Shown piece after piece: positions 33,640 through 42,483 of a stretch of DNA of 64,000 nucleotides. The notes under the pieces were generated by a model. That model was not told where the DNA came from and ran no database searches. It worked only from the letters and a program-made list of their open reading frames with translations. The translations under genes and the position numbers were made by a program. How positions within the stretch are numbered: the first letter of the stretch is position 1; each line of letters begins with the position of its first letter. The DNA lies in the NCBI GenBank assembly GCA_965194375.1, contig CBDAEL010000001.1; one strand, given 5' to 3'. Source of the stretch: Tabrizicola_A aquatica (lineage in GTDB: Bacteria; Pseudomonadota; Alphaproteobacteria; Rhodobacterales; Rhodobacteraceae).

Positions 33640-36309
33640 GTGAGCGATGACACCGTCACGCCGATGATGGCGCAGTATCTGGAGATCAAGGCGCAGAACC
33701 CCGGCGCGCTCTTGTTCTACCGGATGGGCGATTTCTACGAGATGTTCTTTGACGATGCTGTGGCCGCCGCTGAGGCGCTGGACATTGCGCTGACCAAGCG
33801 CGGTTTTCATCTGGGGGAACCGATTGCGATGTGCGGCGTGCCGGTACATGCGGCTGAGGGGTATCTTTTGTCCCTGATCCGCAAGGGCTTTCGTGTGGCG
33901 ATCGCCGAGCAGATGGAAGACCCGGCCGAAGCGAAGAAGCGCGGGTCGAAGTCGGTGGTCCGGCGTGATGTGGTGCGGTTGGTCACGCCCGGAACGCTGA
34001 CTGAGGATTCCCTGCTGGAGGCGCGGCGGCACAATTACCTGGCTGCTTGGGCCGAGGTTCGGGATGAGGCGGCGCTGGCCTGGGCCGATATCTCGACCGG
34101 GGAGTTGCGGGTGATGGTTTGCCCGCAGGTCCGGCTGGCACCGGAGCTGGCGCGGCTGGCCCCGCGTGAGGTTTTGGTGAGCGAGGCGCGAGAGCGCGAC
34201 CTTTACGCCCTGATCGAAGAGTCCGGCGCTGCGGTGACCGCCTTGGCGCGGGGCAGTCTGGATTCGACGTCGGCCGAAAAGCGGCTCTGTGGGCTGTTTG
34301 GTGTCGCATCTCTCGACGCCTTCGGCAGCTTTGACCGGGCCGAAATCTCGGCCATGGGGGCGCTGGTTGAGTATCTGGATCTGACGCAAAGGGGCAAACT
34401 GCCGCTCTTGCGCGCGCCGCAGAAAGAGGCGCCGGGCGGGTTGATGCAGATCGACGCAGCAACGCGGCGCAATCTGGAGATCACGCAGGCGCTGTCTGGC
34501 GGACGAGAGGGGTCGCTTTTGGCGGCGGTGGATCGCACGGTCACGGCGGCGGGCGCGCGATTGCTGGAGCGGCGGCTGTCGGGGCCGTCGCGCGACTTGG
34601 GCGTGATTAGCGCACGGCTGGAAGCGGTGCGGTTTTTGAAGGATCAACCCAGCCTTCGTGAGGCTTTGCGGGCAGAGCTGCGGCGGGTGCCGGATATGGA
34701 CCGGGCCCTGTCACGATTGGCCTTGGATCGCGGTGGGCCGCGCGATTTGACGGCGATCCGCGCCGGGATTTCTGGCGCGCTCAGGGTGTCAGACATGCTC
34801 GTCGTCGGCGTGCCGCCGCTCCTCGCGACAGCGGCGCGGGCGCTTGTGGGGCATGAGGTGCTGAGCGCGCTTCTGGAGGAGGCGCTGGTCGCGGAACCGC
34901 CGCTGCTGGTGCGAGACGGGGGCTTTGTCGCAACAGGTTTCGATGCAGAGCTGGATGAGACGCGGCAGTTGCGCGACGAGGGGCGCGGCGTGGTTGCCGG
35001 AATGCAGGCCGATTATATTGCGGCGACCGGGATTCAGAGCCTGAAGATCAAGCACAACAATGTGCTGGGCTATTTCATCGAGACGACGACAACCCACGCC
35101 GATAAGATGTTCGCCCCACCCCTGTCAGAAACCTTCATTCATCGGCAAACCACGGCCAATCAGGTGCGGTTCACCACCTTGCCCTTGAGCGAGATCGAGA
35201 CGCGGATTCTGAATGCTGGAAACCATGCGGTCGAGATCGAAAAGCGTCACTATGAGGCGTTTAGAGTCGCAGTTTTGCAAGAGAGCGGCCCGATCTCGGG
35301 CGCGGCGCGGGCCTTGGCGGAGATTGATTTGGCCGCCGCCTTGGCCGATCTGGCTGCGGCAGAGGACTGGGTGGAGCCGGAGGTGGATGCAAGCCATGCC
35401 TTTGTGGTGCAGGGCGGGCGGCATCCAGTGGTGGAGCGCGCCTTGCGGCGGCAGGGTGCTGGGCCCTTTGTGGCCAATGACTGCGCTTTGACCGAGGAAA
35501 CGACCCCGGCGATCTGGCTGTTGACCGGGCCGAACATGGCAGGGAAATCAACCTTTCTGCGCCAGAACGCCCTGATCGCGCTTTTGGCGCAGGCAGGGAG
35601 CTTTGTGCCCGCCCGGCGGGCGCATATCGGGGTGGTCAGCCAGCTTTTCAGCCGCGTGGGGGCGAGTGATGATCTTGCCCGGGGCCGGTCGACCTTTATG
35701 GTGGAGATGGTCGAGACGGCCGCGATCTTGAACCAAGCGGACGATCGGGCGCTGGTGATTCTGGACGAGATTGGCCGGGGAACCGCAACCTATGACGGGC
35801 TGTCGATTGCCTGGGCGACGCTGGAGCATCTGCACGGCGCGAACCGCTGTCGCGCTCTCTTTGCAACGCATTATCATGAGATGACCAATCTCGCCTCGAA
35901 ACTAGACGGGGTGGAGAATGCCACGGTTGCGGTGAAGGAGTGGGAGGGCGATCTGGTCTTTCTGCACGAGGTCAGGAAGGGGGCTGCGGACCGCAGCTAT
36001 GGGGTTCAGGTCGCCCGGCTGGCCGGACTGCCGCCGGCCGTGATTGACCGGGCCCGTTCGGTTCTGGAGGCGCTGGAATCGGGGGAGCGGGAGGGCGCGG
36101 GGCGGCAGAAGGCGCTGATTGACGATCTGCCCTTGTTCCGGGCCGCCCCGCCATCGGCCCCTGCAAAGGCCGCGAGCCGCGAGTCACAGGTCGAAGCGCG
36201 GCTGAAGGCGGTTCACCCGGATGAGCTGACGCCGAAAGAGGCTTTGGCCCTGATTTATGAACTGGCAGAGATGGTAAAAGGGGGCCTTGGCCCCCCAAAG
36301 CAAAGCTGA
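33640..36309 (+). CDS. mutS: DNA mismatch repair protein MutS
   Basis: A protein of 889 residues. The N-terminal mismatch-binding Phe-X-Glu is in LLFYRMGDFYEMFFDDAV (about 24-41). The connector, lever and clamp domains follow, and the ABC-type ATPase holds Walker A TGPNMAGKSTFLRQNA, the signature STFMVEMVETAAIL, Walker B LVILDEIGRGTATYDGLSIAW and the H-loop FATHYHEM. It recognises mismatches after replication and recruits MutL. The start is a GTG at 33640 with AAGGGGAGAAC upstream; an ATG at 33664 is an alternative. The last codons overlap the hairpin terminator of the convergent grpE gene. It is divergent from maeB. Confidence 0.97.
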   Translation: MSDDTVTPMMAQYLEIKAQNPGALLFYRMGDFYEMFFDDAVAAAEALDIALTKRGFHLGEPIAMCGVPVHAAEGYLLSLIRKGFRVAIAEQMEDPAEAKKRGSKSVVRRDVVRLVTPGTLTEDSLLEARRHNYLAAWAEVRDEAALAWADISTGELRVMVCPQVRLAPELARLAPREVLVSEARERDLYALIEESGAAVTALARGSLDSTSAEKRLCGLFGVASLDAFGSFDRAEISAMGALVEYLDLTQRGKLPLLRAPQKEAPGGLMQIDAATRRNLEITQALSGGREGSLLAAVDRTVTAAGARLLERRLSGPSRDLGVISARLEAVRFLKDQPSLREALRAELRRVPDMDRALSRLALDRGGPRDLTAIRAGISGALRVSDMLVVGVPPLLATAARALVGHEVLSALLEEALVAEPPLLVRDGGFVATGFDAELDETRQLRDEGRGVVAGMQADYIAATGIQSLKIKHNNVLGYFIETTTTHADKMFAPPLSETFIHRQTTANQVRFTTLPLSEIETRILNAGNHAVEIEKRHYEAFRVAVLQESGPISGAARALAEIDLAAALADLAAAEDWVEPEVDASHAFVVQGGRHPVVERALRRQGAGPFVANDCALTEETTPAIWLLTGPNMAGKSTFLRQNALIALLAQAGSFVPARRAHIGVVSQLFSRVGASDDLARGRSTFMVEMVETAAILNQADDRALVILDEIGRGTATYDGLSIAWATLEHLHGANRCRALFATHYHEMTNLASKLDGVENATVAVKEWEGDLVFLHEVRKGAADRSYGVQVARLAGLPPAVIDRARSVLEALESGEREGAGRQKALIDDLPLFRAAPPSAPAKAASRESQVEARLKAVHPDELTPKEALALIYELAEMVKGGLGPPKQS
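36276..36296 (-). terminator. Terminator of grpE, embedded in the end of mutS
   Basis: Read on the minus strand, GGGGGCC-AA-GGCCCCC is followed by TTTT (36276-36279). The stem spans 36280-36296 and begins about 17 bases after the grpE stop. On the plus strand the same bases encode the Gly-Gly-Leu-Gly-Pro-Pro end of MutS, so one sequence serves both. Confidence 0.72.
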
Positions 36310-36312
36310 CGC

Positions 36313-36861
36313 TTAGCCAGCGGTGTTGGACGACACGCCGACCTGAGCCGGACGCAACAGCCGGTCGTGTAGGAGGAAGCCAACCGACATGACCTGAATA
36401 ATCTGACCGGCCTTGGTTCCCGGAAGGGGGGCCTCGAACATCGCTTCGTGCTGTTGGGGATCAAAGCTGTCGCCAATGGCCGGTTCAATCGGGGCAACGC
36501 CATGTTTTGTCAGGACATTCGTCAGCTCGCGCAGAGTCAGCTCAACCCCTTCGATCAGCGCGGAAGCGCTGGTGCGGGTTTCGTCGCTGGCGGCATCAAG
36601 CGCGCGCTTGAGGTTGTCAAACACCGGCAGAAGGTCGCGGGCAAGGCGGGAGCCGCCGTATTGTTCAGCCTCGCGCCGATCGCGTTCGGCACGCTTGCGG
36701 GAGTTTTCAGCATCCGCCAGCGCGCGCATGAAGCGGTCGCGCAGCTCATCACGCTCGGCCCGCAGGGCGTCAAGCTCATCTGCGGTGATGAAGTCTGCAA
36801 CGTCATTGGCAGCGGGATCGGTGGCGTTGGTCTCTTCGGGGGGCAAATTGTCTTGCGCCAT
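36313..36861 (-). CDS. grpE: Nucleotide exchange factor GrpE
   Basis: A protein of 182 residues. An acidic N-terminus (residues 1-25) is followed by a long coiled-coil region (ADELDALRAERDELRDRFMRALADAENSRKRAERDRREAE, about 27-66), the four-helix part with LLPVFDNLKRAL, and the C-terminal beta domain with the typical PQQHEAMFE and GQIIQVMSVGFLLHDRLLRPAQVGVS. It releases ADP from DnaK in the heat-shock chaperone cycle. AAGGAAG lies before the ATG. It follows hrcA on the same strand after 30 bases and has its own terminator; both belong to the heat-shock set, and dnaK is not in the window. Confidence 0.96.
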   Translation of the reverse strand: MAQDNLPPEETNATDPAANDVADFITADELDALRAERDELRDRFMRALADAENSRKRAERDRREAEQYGGSRLARDLLPVFDNLKRALDAASDETRTSASALIEGVELTLRELTNVLTKHGVAPIEPAIGDSFDPQQHEAMFEAPLPGTKAGQIIQVMSVGFLLHDRLLRPAQVGVSSNTAG

Positions 36862-36891
36862 GGTCTGCTTCCTTCTTTGTCCTGCTTTGGG

Positions 36892-37962
36892 CTAGCCCCT
36901 GCCGCGTTCTGACAGGAGTTTGCCGACCAGCTGCGCCGTATAATCGACGATCGGAACGATGCGGCCATAGTTGAGCCGCGTCGGTCCGATCACGCCGACG
37001 GCGCCGATGATCTGTCGATCAGCGTTCATATAGGGAGAGACGACCAGAGAGGAACCCGAAAGTGAAAAAAGCTTGTTCTCAGAACCGATAAAAATGCGCA
37101 CGCCTTCGCCGCCCTCAGTCAGATCTAGGAATTCGGCGATGTCACGCTTGCGTTCGAGGTCATCGAAAAGGCGGCGAATGCGTTCGATGTCATGGACTTC
37201 GTTCGTATCGCTGAGGAGATTCGAGCGGCCGCGCACGATCAACCGATCGGGTTGGTCGTCTTGAGGCTGCCAGACGGCAAGACCGCTTTCGACAAGCTCA
37301 CGGGCCAGCGAATCAACCTCCTGACGGCGTTGGGTGATTTCTTGACCGATGTTGAGCCGCAGCTCGGCGAGGGTTCTGCCTTCGACCAGGGCGTTAAGGA
37401 AGTTTGCGGCCTCACGCATCGAGGACGGGGTTTGGCCGGTGGGCGGCACGATCATCCGGTTTTCGACGTGTCCGTTGGCAAAGACGAGAACCACGAGGGC
37501 GCGGTCGGGGGCGAGGCTGACGAACTCGATGTGCTTGATGACCGCATCTTGTTTGGGCGACAGGACAAGGCTGGCGCCATTGGTGATCGCTGAAAGGGTT
37601 GTGCTGACCTGATCGAGAAGGGTTGTGACGTCTTTTTCGCCCGTGGACAAAGCGGCATCCATGATTTCGCGGTCTTCGGAGGCCACAGAGCCGACCTCAA
37701 GCAGGCTGTCGACGAAGAGCCGCAGGCCCTGCTGTGTGGGAATGCGCCCTGCGGAGATGTGGGGGCTGTCGAGCAGGCCCAGATGTTCAAGATCCTGCAT
37801 CACGTTGCGCACTGTGGCGGCTGAGAGGCGCTCGGTCATGCTGCGGGTCAAGGTGCGCGAACCGACGGGGCCGCCCGAGGAGAGATAGCTTTCGACCACA
37901 CGGCGAAAGACCTCTCGGGAGCGGTCGTTGAGTTCTGAGAGAAGGTTTTCGCTGTAGGTCAT
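36892..37962 (-). CDS. hrcA: Heat-inducible transcription repressor HrcA
   Basis: A protein of 356 residues. The N-terminal winged helix (FRRVVESYLSSGGPVGSRTLTR ... SAATVRNVMQDLEHLGLLDSPHISAGRIPTQQGLRLFVDSLL, about 20-90) binds the CIRCE operator in groESL promoters. The remainder is the GAF-like and dimerisation domain with AELRLNIGQEI and VRIFIGSENKL, and ends with GVIGPTRLNYGRIVPIVDYTAQLVGKLLSE. No CIRCE sequence (TTAGCACTC-N9-GAGTGCTAA) was seen near hrcA or grpE, so these two genes are not obviously self-regulated. The hrcA-rph starts are divergent, 99 bases apart. Confidence 0.96.
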   Translation of the reverse strand: MTYSENLLSELNDRSREVFRRVVESYLSSGGPVGSRTLTRSMTERLSAATVRNVMQDLEHLGLLDSPHISAGRIPTQQGLRLFVDSLLEVGSVASEDREIMDAALSTGEKDVTTLLDQVSTTLSAITNGASLVLSPKQDAVIKHIEFVSLAPDRALVVLVFANGHVENRMIVPPTGQTPSSMREAANFLNALVEGRTLAELRLNIGQEITQRRQEVDSLARELVESGLAVWQPQDDQPDRLIVRGRSNLLSDTNEVHDIERIRRLFDDLERKRDIAEFLDLTEGGEGVRIFIGSENKLFSLSGSSLVVSPYMNADRQIIGAVGVIGPTRLNYGRIVPIVDYTAQLVGKLLSERGRG

Positions 37963-38061
37963 GGCACAATGAGTATGGACGGGATGCGGCCAGCGTCAAT
38001 GAGGGTTGCATCACAAGGACGCTCCGGCCTATTTGGCATAAGACAGTTCAGGAGAAGAATG

Positions 38062-38778
38062 ATGCGTCCATCGGGCCGGAAGCTAGACGAATTGCGCAAT
38101 GTGGTGATCGAGATCAACCCGATGCGGCATGCCGAGGGGTCCTGTCTTATCAAGATGGGGGAGACCCATGTCTTGTGCTCGGCATCGCTTGAAGAAAAGA
38201 CCCCGCCTTTCTTGAAGAACACCGGGCTTGGCTGGGTGACTGCAGAGTATGGGATGTTGCCCAGGGCAACAAACTCTCGGACAAAGCGTGAGGCCGCAGC
38301 AGGCAAGCAATCTGGAAGAACCCAGGAAATTCAAAGACTTATTGGTAGGTCGCTCCGGGCGTGTGTGGATCGCGCCGCGCTGGGTGAGCGTCAGATCGTG
38401 ATTGACTGCGATGTGATTCAGGCTGATGGCGGGACGCGCTGTGCGTCTATCACCGGCGGGTGGGTGGCTTTGCGGTTGGCGGTTAATCGGCTTTTGGCCG
38501 CGGGCGCCATCAGCAGCGATCCGATTATCGACCATGTGTCGGCGGTCTCTTGCGGTATTTATGCGGGTCAGCCCGTGTTGGATCTGGACTATCCCGAGGA
38601 TTCCAACGCGGGAACGGACGGCAATTTTGTGCTAACCGGGCGCGGCAGGCTGGTTGAGGTTCAGATGTCTGCCGAGGGAAGCAGCTTTTCGCATGATGAC
38701 ATGCTGTCGCTGTTGGCGCTTGCGAAGACCGGCTGCGCTGATCTGGTGGCGGCGCAGAAGGCTGCGCTGGGGCTATGA
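38062..38778 (+). CDS. rph: Ribonuclease PH
   Basis: A protein of 238 residues beginning MRPSGRKLDELRNVVIE. THVLCSASLEE, GWVTAEYGMLPRATNSR, SGRTQEIQRLIGRSLRACVDR and VIDCDVIQADGGTRCASITGGWVAL are classic RNase PH blocks; the phosphate-binding arginine and catalytic aspartates are within them. It trims the 3' ends of tRNA precursors by phosphorolysis. Two adjacent ATGs (38059 and 38062) are possible; 38062 sits seven bases after GGAG and gives the standard start. It overlaps rdgB by four bases. Confidence 0.97.
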   Translation: MRPSGRKLDELRNVVIEINPMRHAEGSCLIKMGETHVLCSASLEEKTPPFLKNTGLGWVTAEYGMLPRATNSRTKREAAAGKQSGRTQEIQRLIGRSLRACVDRAALGERQIVIDCDVIQADGGTRCASITGGWVALRLAVNRLLAAGAISSDPIIDHVSAVSCGIYAGQPVLDLDYPEDSNAGTDGNFVLTGRGRLVEVQMSAEGSSFSHDDMLSLLALAKTGCADLVAAQKAALGL

Positions 38779-39389
38779 CCGGGCGACGGTTTACGGGCGG
38801 CACGTTGGTTCTTGCAACGCACAACCAAGGGAAGGTTGATGAGCTTGTCGCGCTGCTGGCGCCGTTTGGGGTGTCTGTGACGTCGGCATCTGACTTCGGT
38901 CTGGATGCGCCGGAGGAGACCGAAACGAGCTTTGTCGGGAATGCGCGGCTCAAGGCGCATCATGTTGCGCAGGCAACCGGATTGCCGGCGTTGGCCGACG
39001 ATTCGGGGATTGAGATTGACGTTCTAGGTGGGGCTCCAGGGGTTTACACAGCTGATTGGGCCGAGGGTCCGGGCGGGCGCGACTTTCTGCGGGCCATGGA
39101 GAAGGCGTGGGGGCTGATCGTAGAGACGGGTGCCGCGCCGCCATTCTCGGCACGGTTTCGCTGCGCTTTGGTTTTGGCCTGGCCGGATGGGCATGAAGAG
39201 GTGTTTGAGGGTGCGGCGGAGGGTCAGTTGGTTTGGCCGCTGCGTGGCGCACTGGGGCATGGGTATGACCCGATGTTTCAGCCTCAGGGGCATGACCTGA
39301 CCTTTGCGGAAATGAGTGGTCCGCAAAAAAACCAGTTAAGCCATCGCGCTGCGGCCTTCCGTCAGATGACCTCCGAATGTTTCACGTGA
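38775..39389 (+). CDS. rdgB: Non-canonical purine NTP pyrophosphatase (RdgB/HAM1)
   Basis: A protein of 204 residues. LVLATHNQGKVDELVALL (substrate and phosphate loop), ETETSFVGNARLKAHH, GLPALADDSGIEIDVLGGAPGVYTADWA (catalytic Asp in DDSG) and LGHGYDPMFQPQGHDLTFAEM are the family signatures. It removes ITP, dITP and XTP from the nucleotide pool. The start overlaps the rph stop (ATGA). The last four codons, including the stop, lie inside the first parS palindrome, so the C-terminus (Cys-Phe-Thr) is partly dictated by that site. Confidence 0.96.
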   Translation: MTGRRFTGGTLVLATHNQGKVDELVALLAPFGVSVTSASDFGLDAPEETETSFVGNARLKAHHVAQATGLPALADDSGIEIDVLGGAPGVYTADWAEGPGGRDFLRAMEKAWGLIVETGAAPPFSARFRCALVLAWPDGHEEVFEGAAEGQLVWPLRGALGHGYDPMFQPQGHDLTFAEMSGPQKNQLSHRAAAFRQMTSECFT

Positions 39390-39393
39390 AACA
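39378..39393. other. parS: parS centromere site 1
   Basis: A perfect 16-bp match to the universal parS palindrome TGTTTCACGTGAAACA. It covers the stop codon of rdgB (39387-39389) and lies about 1.3 kb from the end of parB. ParB loads here as a CTP-dependent clamp and spreads over the neighbouring DNA for origin segregation. Confidence 0.96.
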
Positions 39394-39533
39394 TTCCAGG
39401 CCCATACTTACGGGCGGCCCGAGTCTACATACGCCCGCTTCGCGGTGCCCAGGCCACCCAGGCAAGCTGCGCCCTAACTGCGGATCCGAGCTGGGGCGCC
39501 ACCTTAGACGAACCGAAACCAAGAGGTGACACC

Positions 39534-40721
39534 GTGCAGACCCCTGCCGCGCCCAACATGACTGCCCATGACTGGCAAGCTGGCGGCTTCGGTCTTTACA
39601 TCCATTGGCCGTTTTGTGAATCCAAGTGTCCCTATTGCGATTTCAACAGCCATGTCGCTGAGCGGGTCGATCAGTACGCCTGGCTTGAGGCTTACCGCTC
39701 GGAGATTAGCCGACAAGCGGCCAAAACGCACGGGCGCGTGCTGCAAACGGTTTACTTTGGCGGTGGAACCCCATCCCTGATGACGCAGGACGTGGTCGCG
39801 GGGATCATCGAATGCGTTCGCGATAACTGGCGGACAGTGAACGACCTTGAGATCACACTCGAGGCCAATCCCGGCTCCGTCGAGGCGGCGAGGTTCGAAG
39901 GATATCGTCGCGCGGGTGTTAATCGGGTCTCTCTCGGCGTCCAAGCACTGGATGACGCGGCGCTTCGGGCGCTCGGACGCATGCACTCCAAGCAGCAAGC
40001 ACTCAAGGCGCTTGAGATTGCGAAAAGCACGTTCGATCGAGTGAGCTTTGATCTCATCTACGCACGCCAGTTTCAGTCGCTTACCGAGTGGCAATCAGAG
40101 CTCAGCGAAGCGCTAAACTTCGCAGGCGACCATCTCTCGCTTTATCAACTGACGATCGAGGACGGCACAGCTTTCGCGGCACGCGCAGCGCGGGGAAAGC
40201 TGGCGGGATTGCCGAGCGAAGACCTTTCAGCGGATATGTATGACCTTACCCAAGACCTTTGTGGCGCTGCAGGATTACCTGCCTATGAGGTGTCAAACCA
40301 CGCCACGCCGGGATCAGAGTCACGCCACAACATGATCTATTGGCGCGGTGGCGACTACATAGGGGTCGGCCCGGGCGCGCATGGGCGCGTGACACGCGAT
40401 GATGGCCGTTTCGCAACCGAGGCCTTCAGGGACCCAACGGCTTGGCTCAGCGCCGTGTCGTCTGAAAAAGGTGGTGATCGCCCCTGGGAAAAGCTCTCGC
40501 GTGAGGATGTCGCGCTCGAGTATTTGCTGATGTCGCTTCGAACAAACGAAGGCTTAAACCTTGAGCGTTACGCCAAGATGGCCGAAAGACAGATTCCCGA
40601 ACACAGACTCGTCCCCCTCATTGATCTCGGCCTAATCTCACGGGACGAAGGCTGGCTCAAAACAACCAGATCAGGAAGACTTGTGTTGAACGGAATCCTA
40701 AAAGACCTTGCGGCAGACTAA
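39534..40721 (+). CDS. hemW: Radical SAM haem chaperone HemW (HemN-like)
   Basis: A protein of 395 residues. GLYIHWPFCESKCPYCDFNSH (about 20-40) holds the radical-SAM CxxxCxxC, TVYFGGGTPSLM is the GGGTP block that binds SAM, and RVSLGVQALDDAALRALGR and FDLIYARQ follow. The C-terminal HemN domain ends the protein. HemW inserts haem into respiratory enzymes and, unlike HemN, does not oxidise coproporphyrinogen; the shorter N-terminus favours HemW. The start is a GTG at 39534 with AGAGGTG upstream; an ATG at 39558 is an alternative. The 144-base gap before it holds only parS 1. Confidence 0.94.
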   Translation: MQTPAAPNMTAHDWQAGGFGLYIHWPFCESKCPYCDFNSHVAERVDQYAWLEAYRSEISRQAAKTHGRVLQTVYFGGGTPSLMTQDVVAGIIECVRDNWRTVNDLEITLEANPGSVEAARFEGYRRAGVNRVSLGVQALDDAALRALGRMHSKQQALKALEIAKSTFDRVSFDLIYARQFQSLTEWQSELSEALNFAGDHLSLYQLTIEDGTAFAARAARGKLAGLPSEDLSADMYDLTQDLCGAAGLPAYEVSNHATPGSESRHNMIYWRGGDYIGVGPGAHGRVTRDDGRFATEAFRDPTAWLSAVSSEKGGDRPWEKLSREDVALEYLLMSLRTNEGLNLERYAKMAERQIPEHRLVPLIDLGLISRDEGWLKTTRSGRLVLNGILKDLAAD

Positions 40722-40739
40722 GAAACCCGCCCCCAGGCC

Positions 40740-41654
40740 TCAAATCTTGCGCAGGCTGGCATCCAGCGCCGCGGCAGAAAGCGCGCCGCACAACAGATCA
40801 AGCTGATCAAGGTTACCGTAGGTGATCGTTAGCCGGCCACCACCGGAGAGATCGTGATCAATACGGACGCCCATCTCAAGGCCAGCAGAAAGATCTGCCT
40901 CGAGTGCGCGCGTATCGGCATCCTTCTCATTCGGGCCTGATCCCTTTCTGGAGCGAGAACCAGGGACGGCCGATTTTCTGACCAACGCTTCCGTTTCGCG
41001 AACGGAAAGGCCTTTCCCAACAACCTTGAGCGCGAGTTCAAGCGGATTCGGCAGCGTGATCAGCGCCCGCGCATGTCCGGCAGACAAACCGCCAGCGGCC
41101 ACCATAGACTGAACCTCCTCAGGCAGCGAAAGAAGCCGCAAAAGATTGGCGATGTGGCTCCGACTTCTTGAAAGCGCCTCAGCGACCTTTTCTTGCGTAT
41201 GGCCAAACCGATCCATCAACTGCCGATAAGCCAGCGCCTCCTCAATCGGGTTCAACTCAGCGCGCTGAATATTCTCAATAATCGCAATCTCCAAAACCTC
41301 GGAATCCGAAAAATCGCGAAGAATTGCAGGGACAGCGTGCAGCTGAGCAAGTTGCGCCGCACGCCATCTCCGCTCACCCGCAACGATCTCAAACTTCGTC
41401 GGTCCAGAGATTGGGCGCAGAATCAAGGGCTGGATGATCCCCTTACGTCGGATTGAATCCGCCAGATCCTTCAAAGAGGCATCATCAAAATGGCGACGGG
41501 GCTGATGCGGGTTTGGCTGAATATCCTCGACCGCAACCATAAGATCAGGGCGCCGCGTGGGGGCGGCGTCTTGGTCGTCATGCGTCAAGTTGATATCAGC
41601 CATAAGCGCCGAGAGACCACGCCCAAGCCCGCGCCGATCACTTTTCTTGTCCAT
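40740..41654 (-). CDS. parB: Chromosome partitioning protein ParB
   Basis: A protein of 304 residues. It begins MDKKSDRRGLGRGLSALMADI, the arginine-rich ParA-interacting tail. The ParB/Srx CTPase domain carries IQPNPHQPRRHFDD and GERRWRAAQLAQL (C-motif arginines). The HTH domain (EKVAEALSRSRSHIANLLRLLSLPEEV) recognises parS, and a C-terminal dimerisation part follows. It spreads from parS and works with ParA to move newly copied origins. The ATG at 41654 overlaps the end of parA by 17 bases; longer in-frame starts lie within parA. It is convergent with hemW. Confidence 0.97.
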   Translation of the reverse strand: MDKKSDRRGLGRGLSALMADINLTHDDQDAAPTRRPDLMVAVEDIQPNPHQPRRHFDDASLKDLADSIRRKGIIQPLILRPISGPTKFEIVAGERRWRAAQLAQLHAVPAILRDFSDSEVLEIAIIENIQRAELNPIEEALAYRQLMDRFGHTQEKVAEALSRSRSHIANLLRLLSLPEEVQSMVAAGGLSAGHARALITLPNPLELALKVVGKGLSVRETEALVRKSAVPGSRSRKGSGPNEKDADTRALEADLSAGLEMGVRIDHDLSGGGRLTITYGNLDQLDLLCGALSAAALDASLRKI

Positions 41655-42483
41655 CGCCCTGCCCCTTAACGTTAACTTTACCGACCAGTGGGTGTCTTGC
41701 CAGAATCTCTTTCGCCAGCGCCCGATAGGCCACCGAGCCCTTGGATGACCCATCATAGGTCAACACGGGCTGCGCATAGGACGGGGCTTCGCTGACACGC
41801 ACATTGCGCGGTATTGTTGTCTTAAAAACAAGCTCTCCAAGCGCATCTCGCGCATCGTATTCCACCTGTTGCGCCAAGCGGTTCCGCAGATCATGCATCG
41901 TTAAAAGCACGCCCTCAATGCGCAGCGTCGGATTTGCGGCCTGACGCACCTCGCGGATCGTCAGCATCAACTGCGACAACCCTTCCAAAGCAAAAAACTC
42001 AGTCTGAAGCGGCACCAGAACAGCATGGCTTGCCACCAACCCATTCACCGTCAACACATTAAGCGATGGCGGGCAATCGATAAGGATGTAGTCAAGATTA
42101 AAGGATGAAACATCCGGCTGCCGCAGCGCGTCGTGCAAAAGGAAGCTGCGCTTTTCCCTAGAAACAAGCTCTATGTCCGCCGATGACAGATCCGAGGACG
42201 CTGGGCAAAGATAAAGGCCCGAGATCGCCGTCTCTTGCACAACCTCACCAATCGCAACCTCGTCCACAAGCAAATCAAACGTCGAGAGCTTCCGCTGCGC
42301 GGGCGCGATGCCAAGCCCAGTCGACGCGTTCCCCTGCGGGTCGAGATCAACAAGAAGCACCCTCGCGCCGCATTCAACAAAGGCAGCCGCCAGATTGATC
42401 GCTGTCGTTGTCTTGCCGACCCCGCCCTTTTGATTGACCACCGCAAGAATGCGAGGCGTTGATGGGGCAACAAATTCAGACAT
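41638..42483 (-). CDS. parA: Chromosome partitioning ATPase ParA
   Basis: A protein of 281 residues. The deviant Walker A is ILAVVNQKGGVGKTTTAINLAAAF with the signature lysine, A' is VLLVDLDPQGNASTGLG, and Walker B is DYILIDCPPSLNVLTVNGL. It binds non-specific DNA as an ATP dimer and forms the gradient along which ParB-parS complexes travel. It belongs to the chromosomal Soj type (no N-terminal HTH). It overlaps rsmG by eight bases upstream and parB by 17 downstream, so the three are translationally coupled. Confidence 0.97.
   Translation of the reverse strand: MSEFVAPSTPRILAVVNQKGGVGKTTTAINLAAAFVECGARVLLVDLDPQGNASTGLGIAPAQRKLSTFDLLVDEVAIGEVVQETAISGLYLCPASSDLSSADIELVSREKRSFLLHDALRQPDVSSFNLDYILIDCPPSLNVLTVNGLVASHAVLVPLQTEFFALEGLSQLMLTIREVRQAANPTLRIEGVLLTMHDLRNRLAQQVEYDARDALGELVFKTTIPRNVRVSEAPSYAQPVLTYDGSSKGSVAYRALAKEILARHPLVGKVNVKGQGDGQEK

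Noticed and set aside
33514..34647. A 378-residue N-terminal extension of the malic enzyme frame
   Set aside because: The extension runs antisense through the mutS coding region and has no domain; MaeB homologues start at the ATG at 33513.
36862..38061. A CIRCE operator near hrcA or grpE
   Set aside because: No TTAGCACTC-N9-GAGTGCTAA or close variant is present.
39390..39533. A dif (XerCD) site at the composition change
   Set aside because: No sequence like the 28-bp dif consensus is seen in this gap, so the skew change alone cannot be taken as a terminus.
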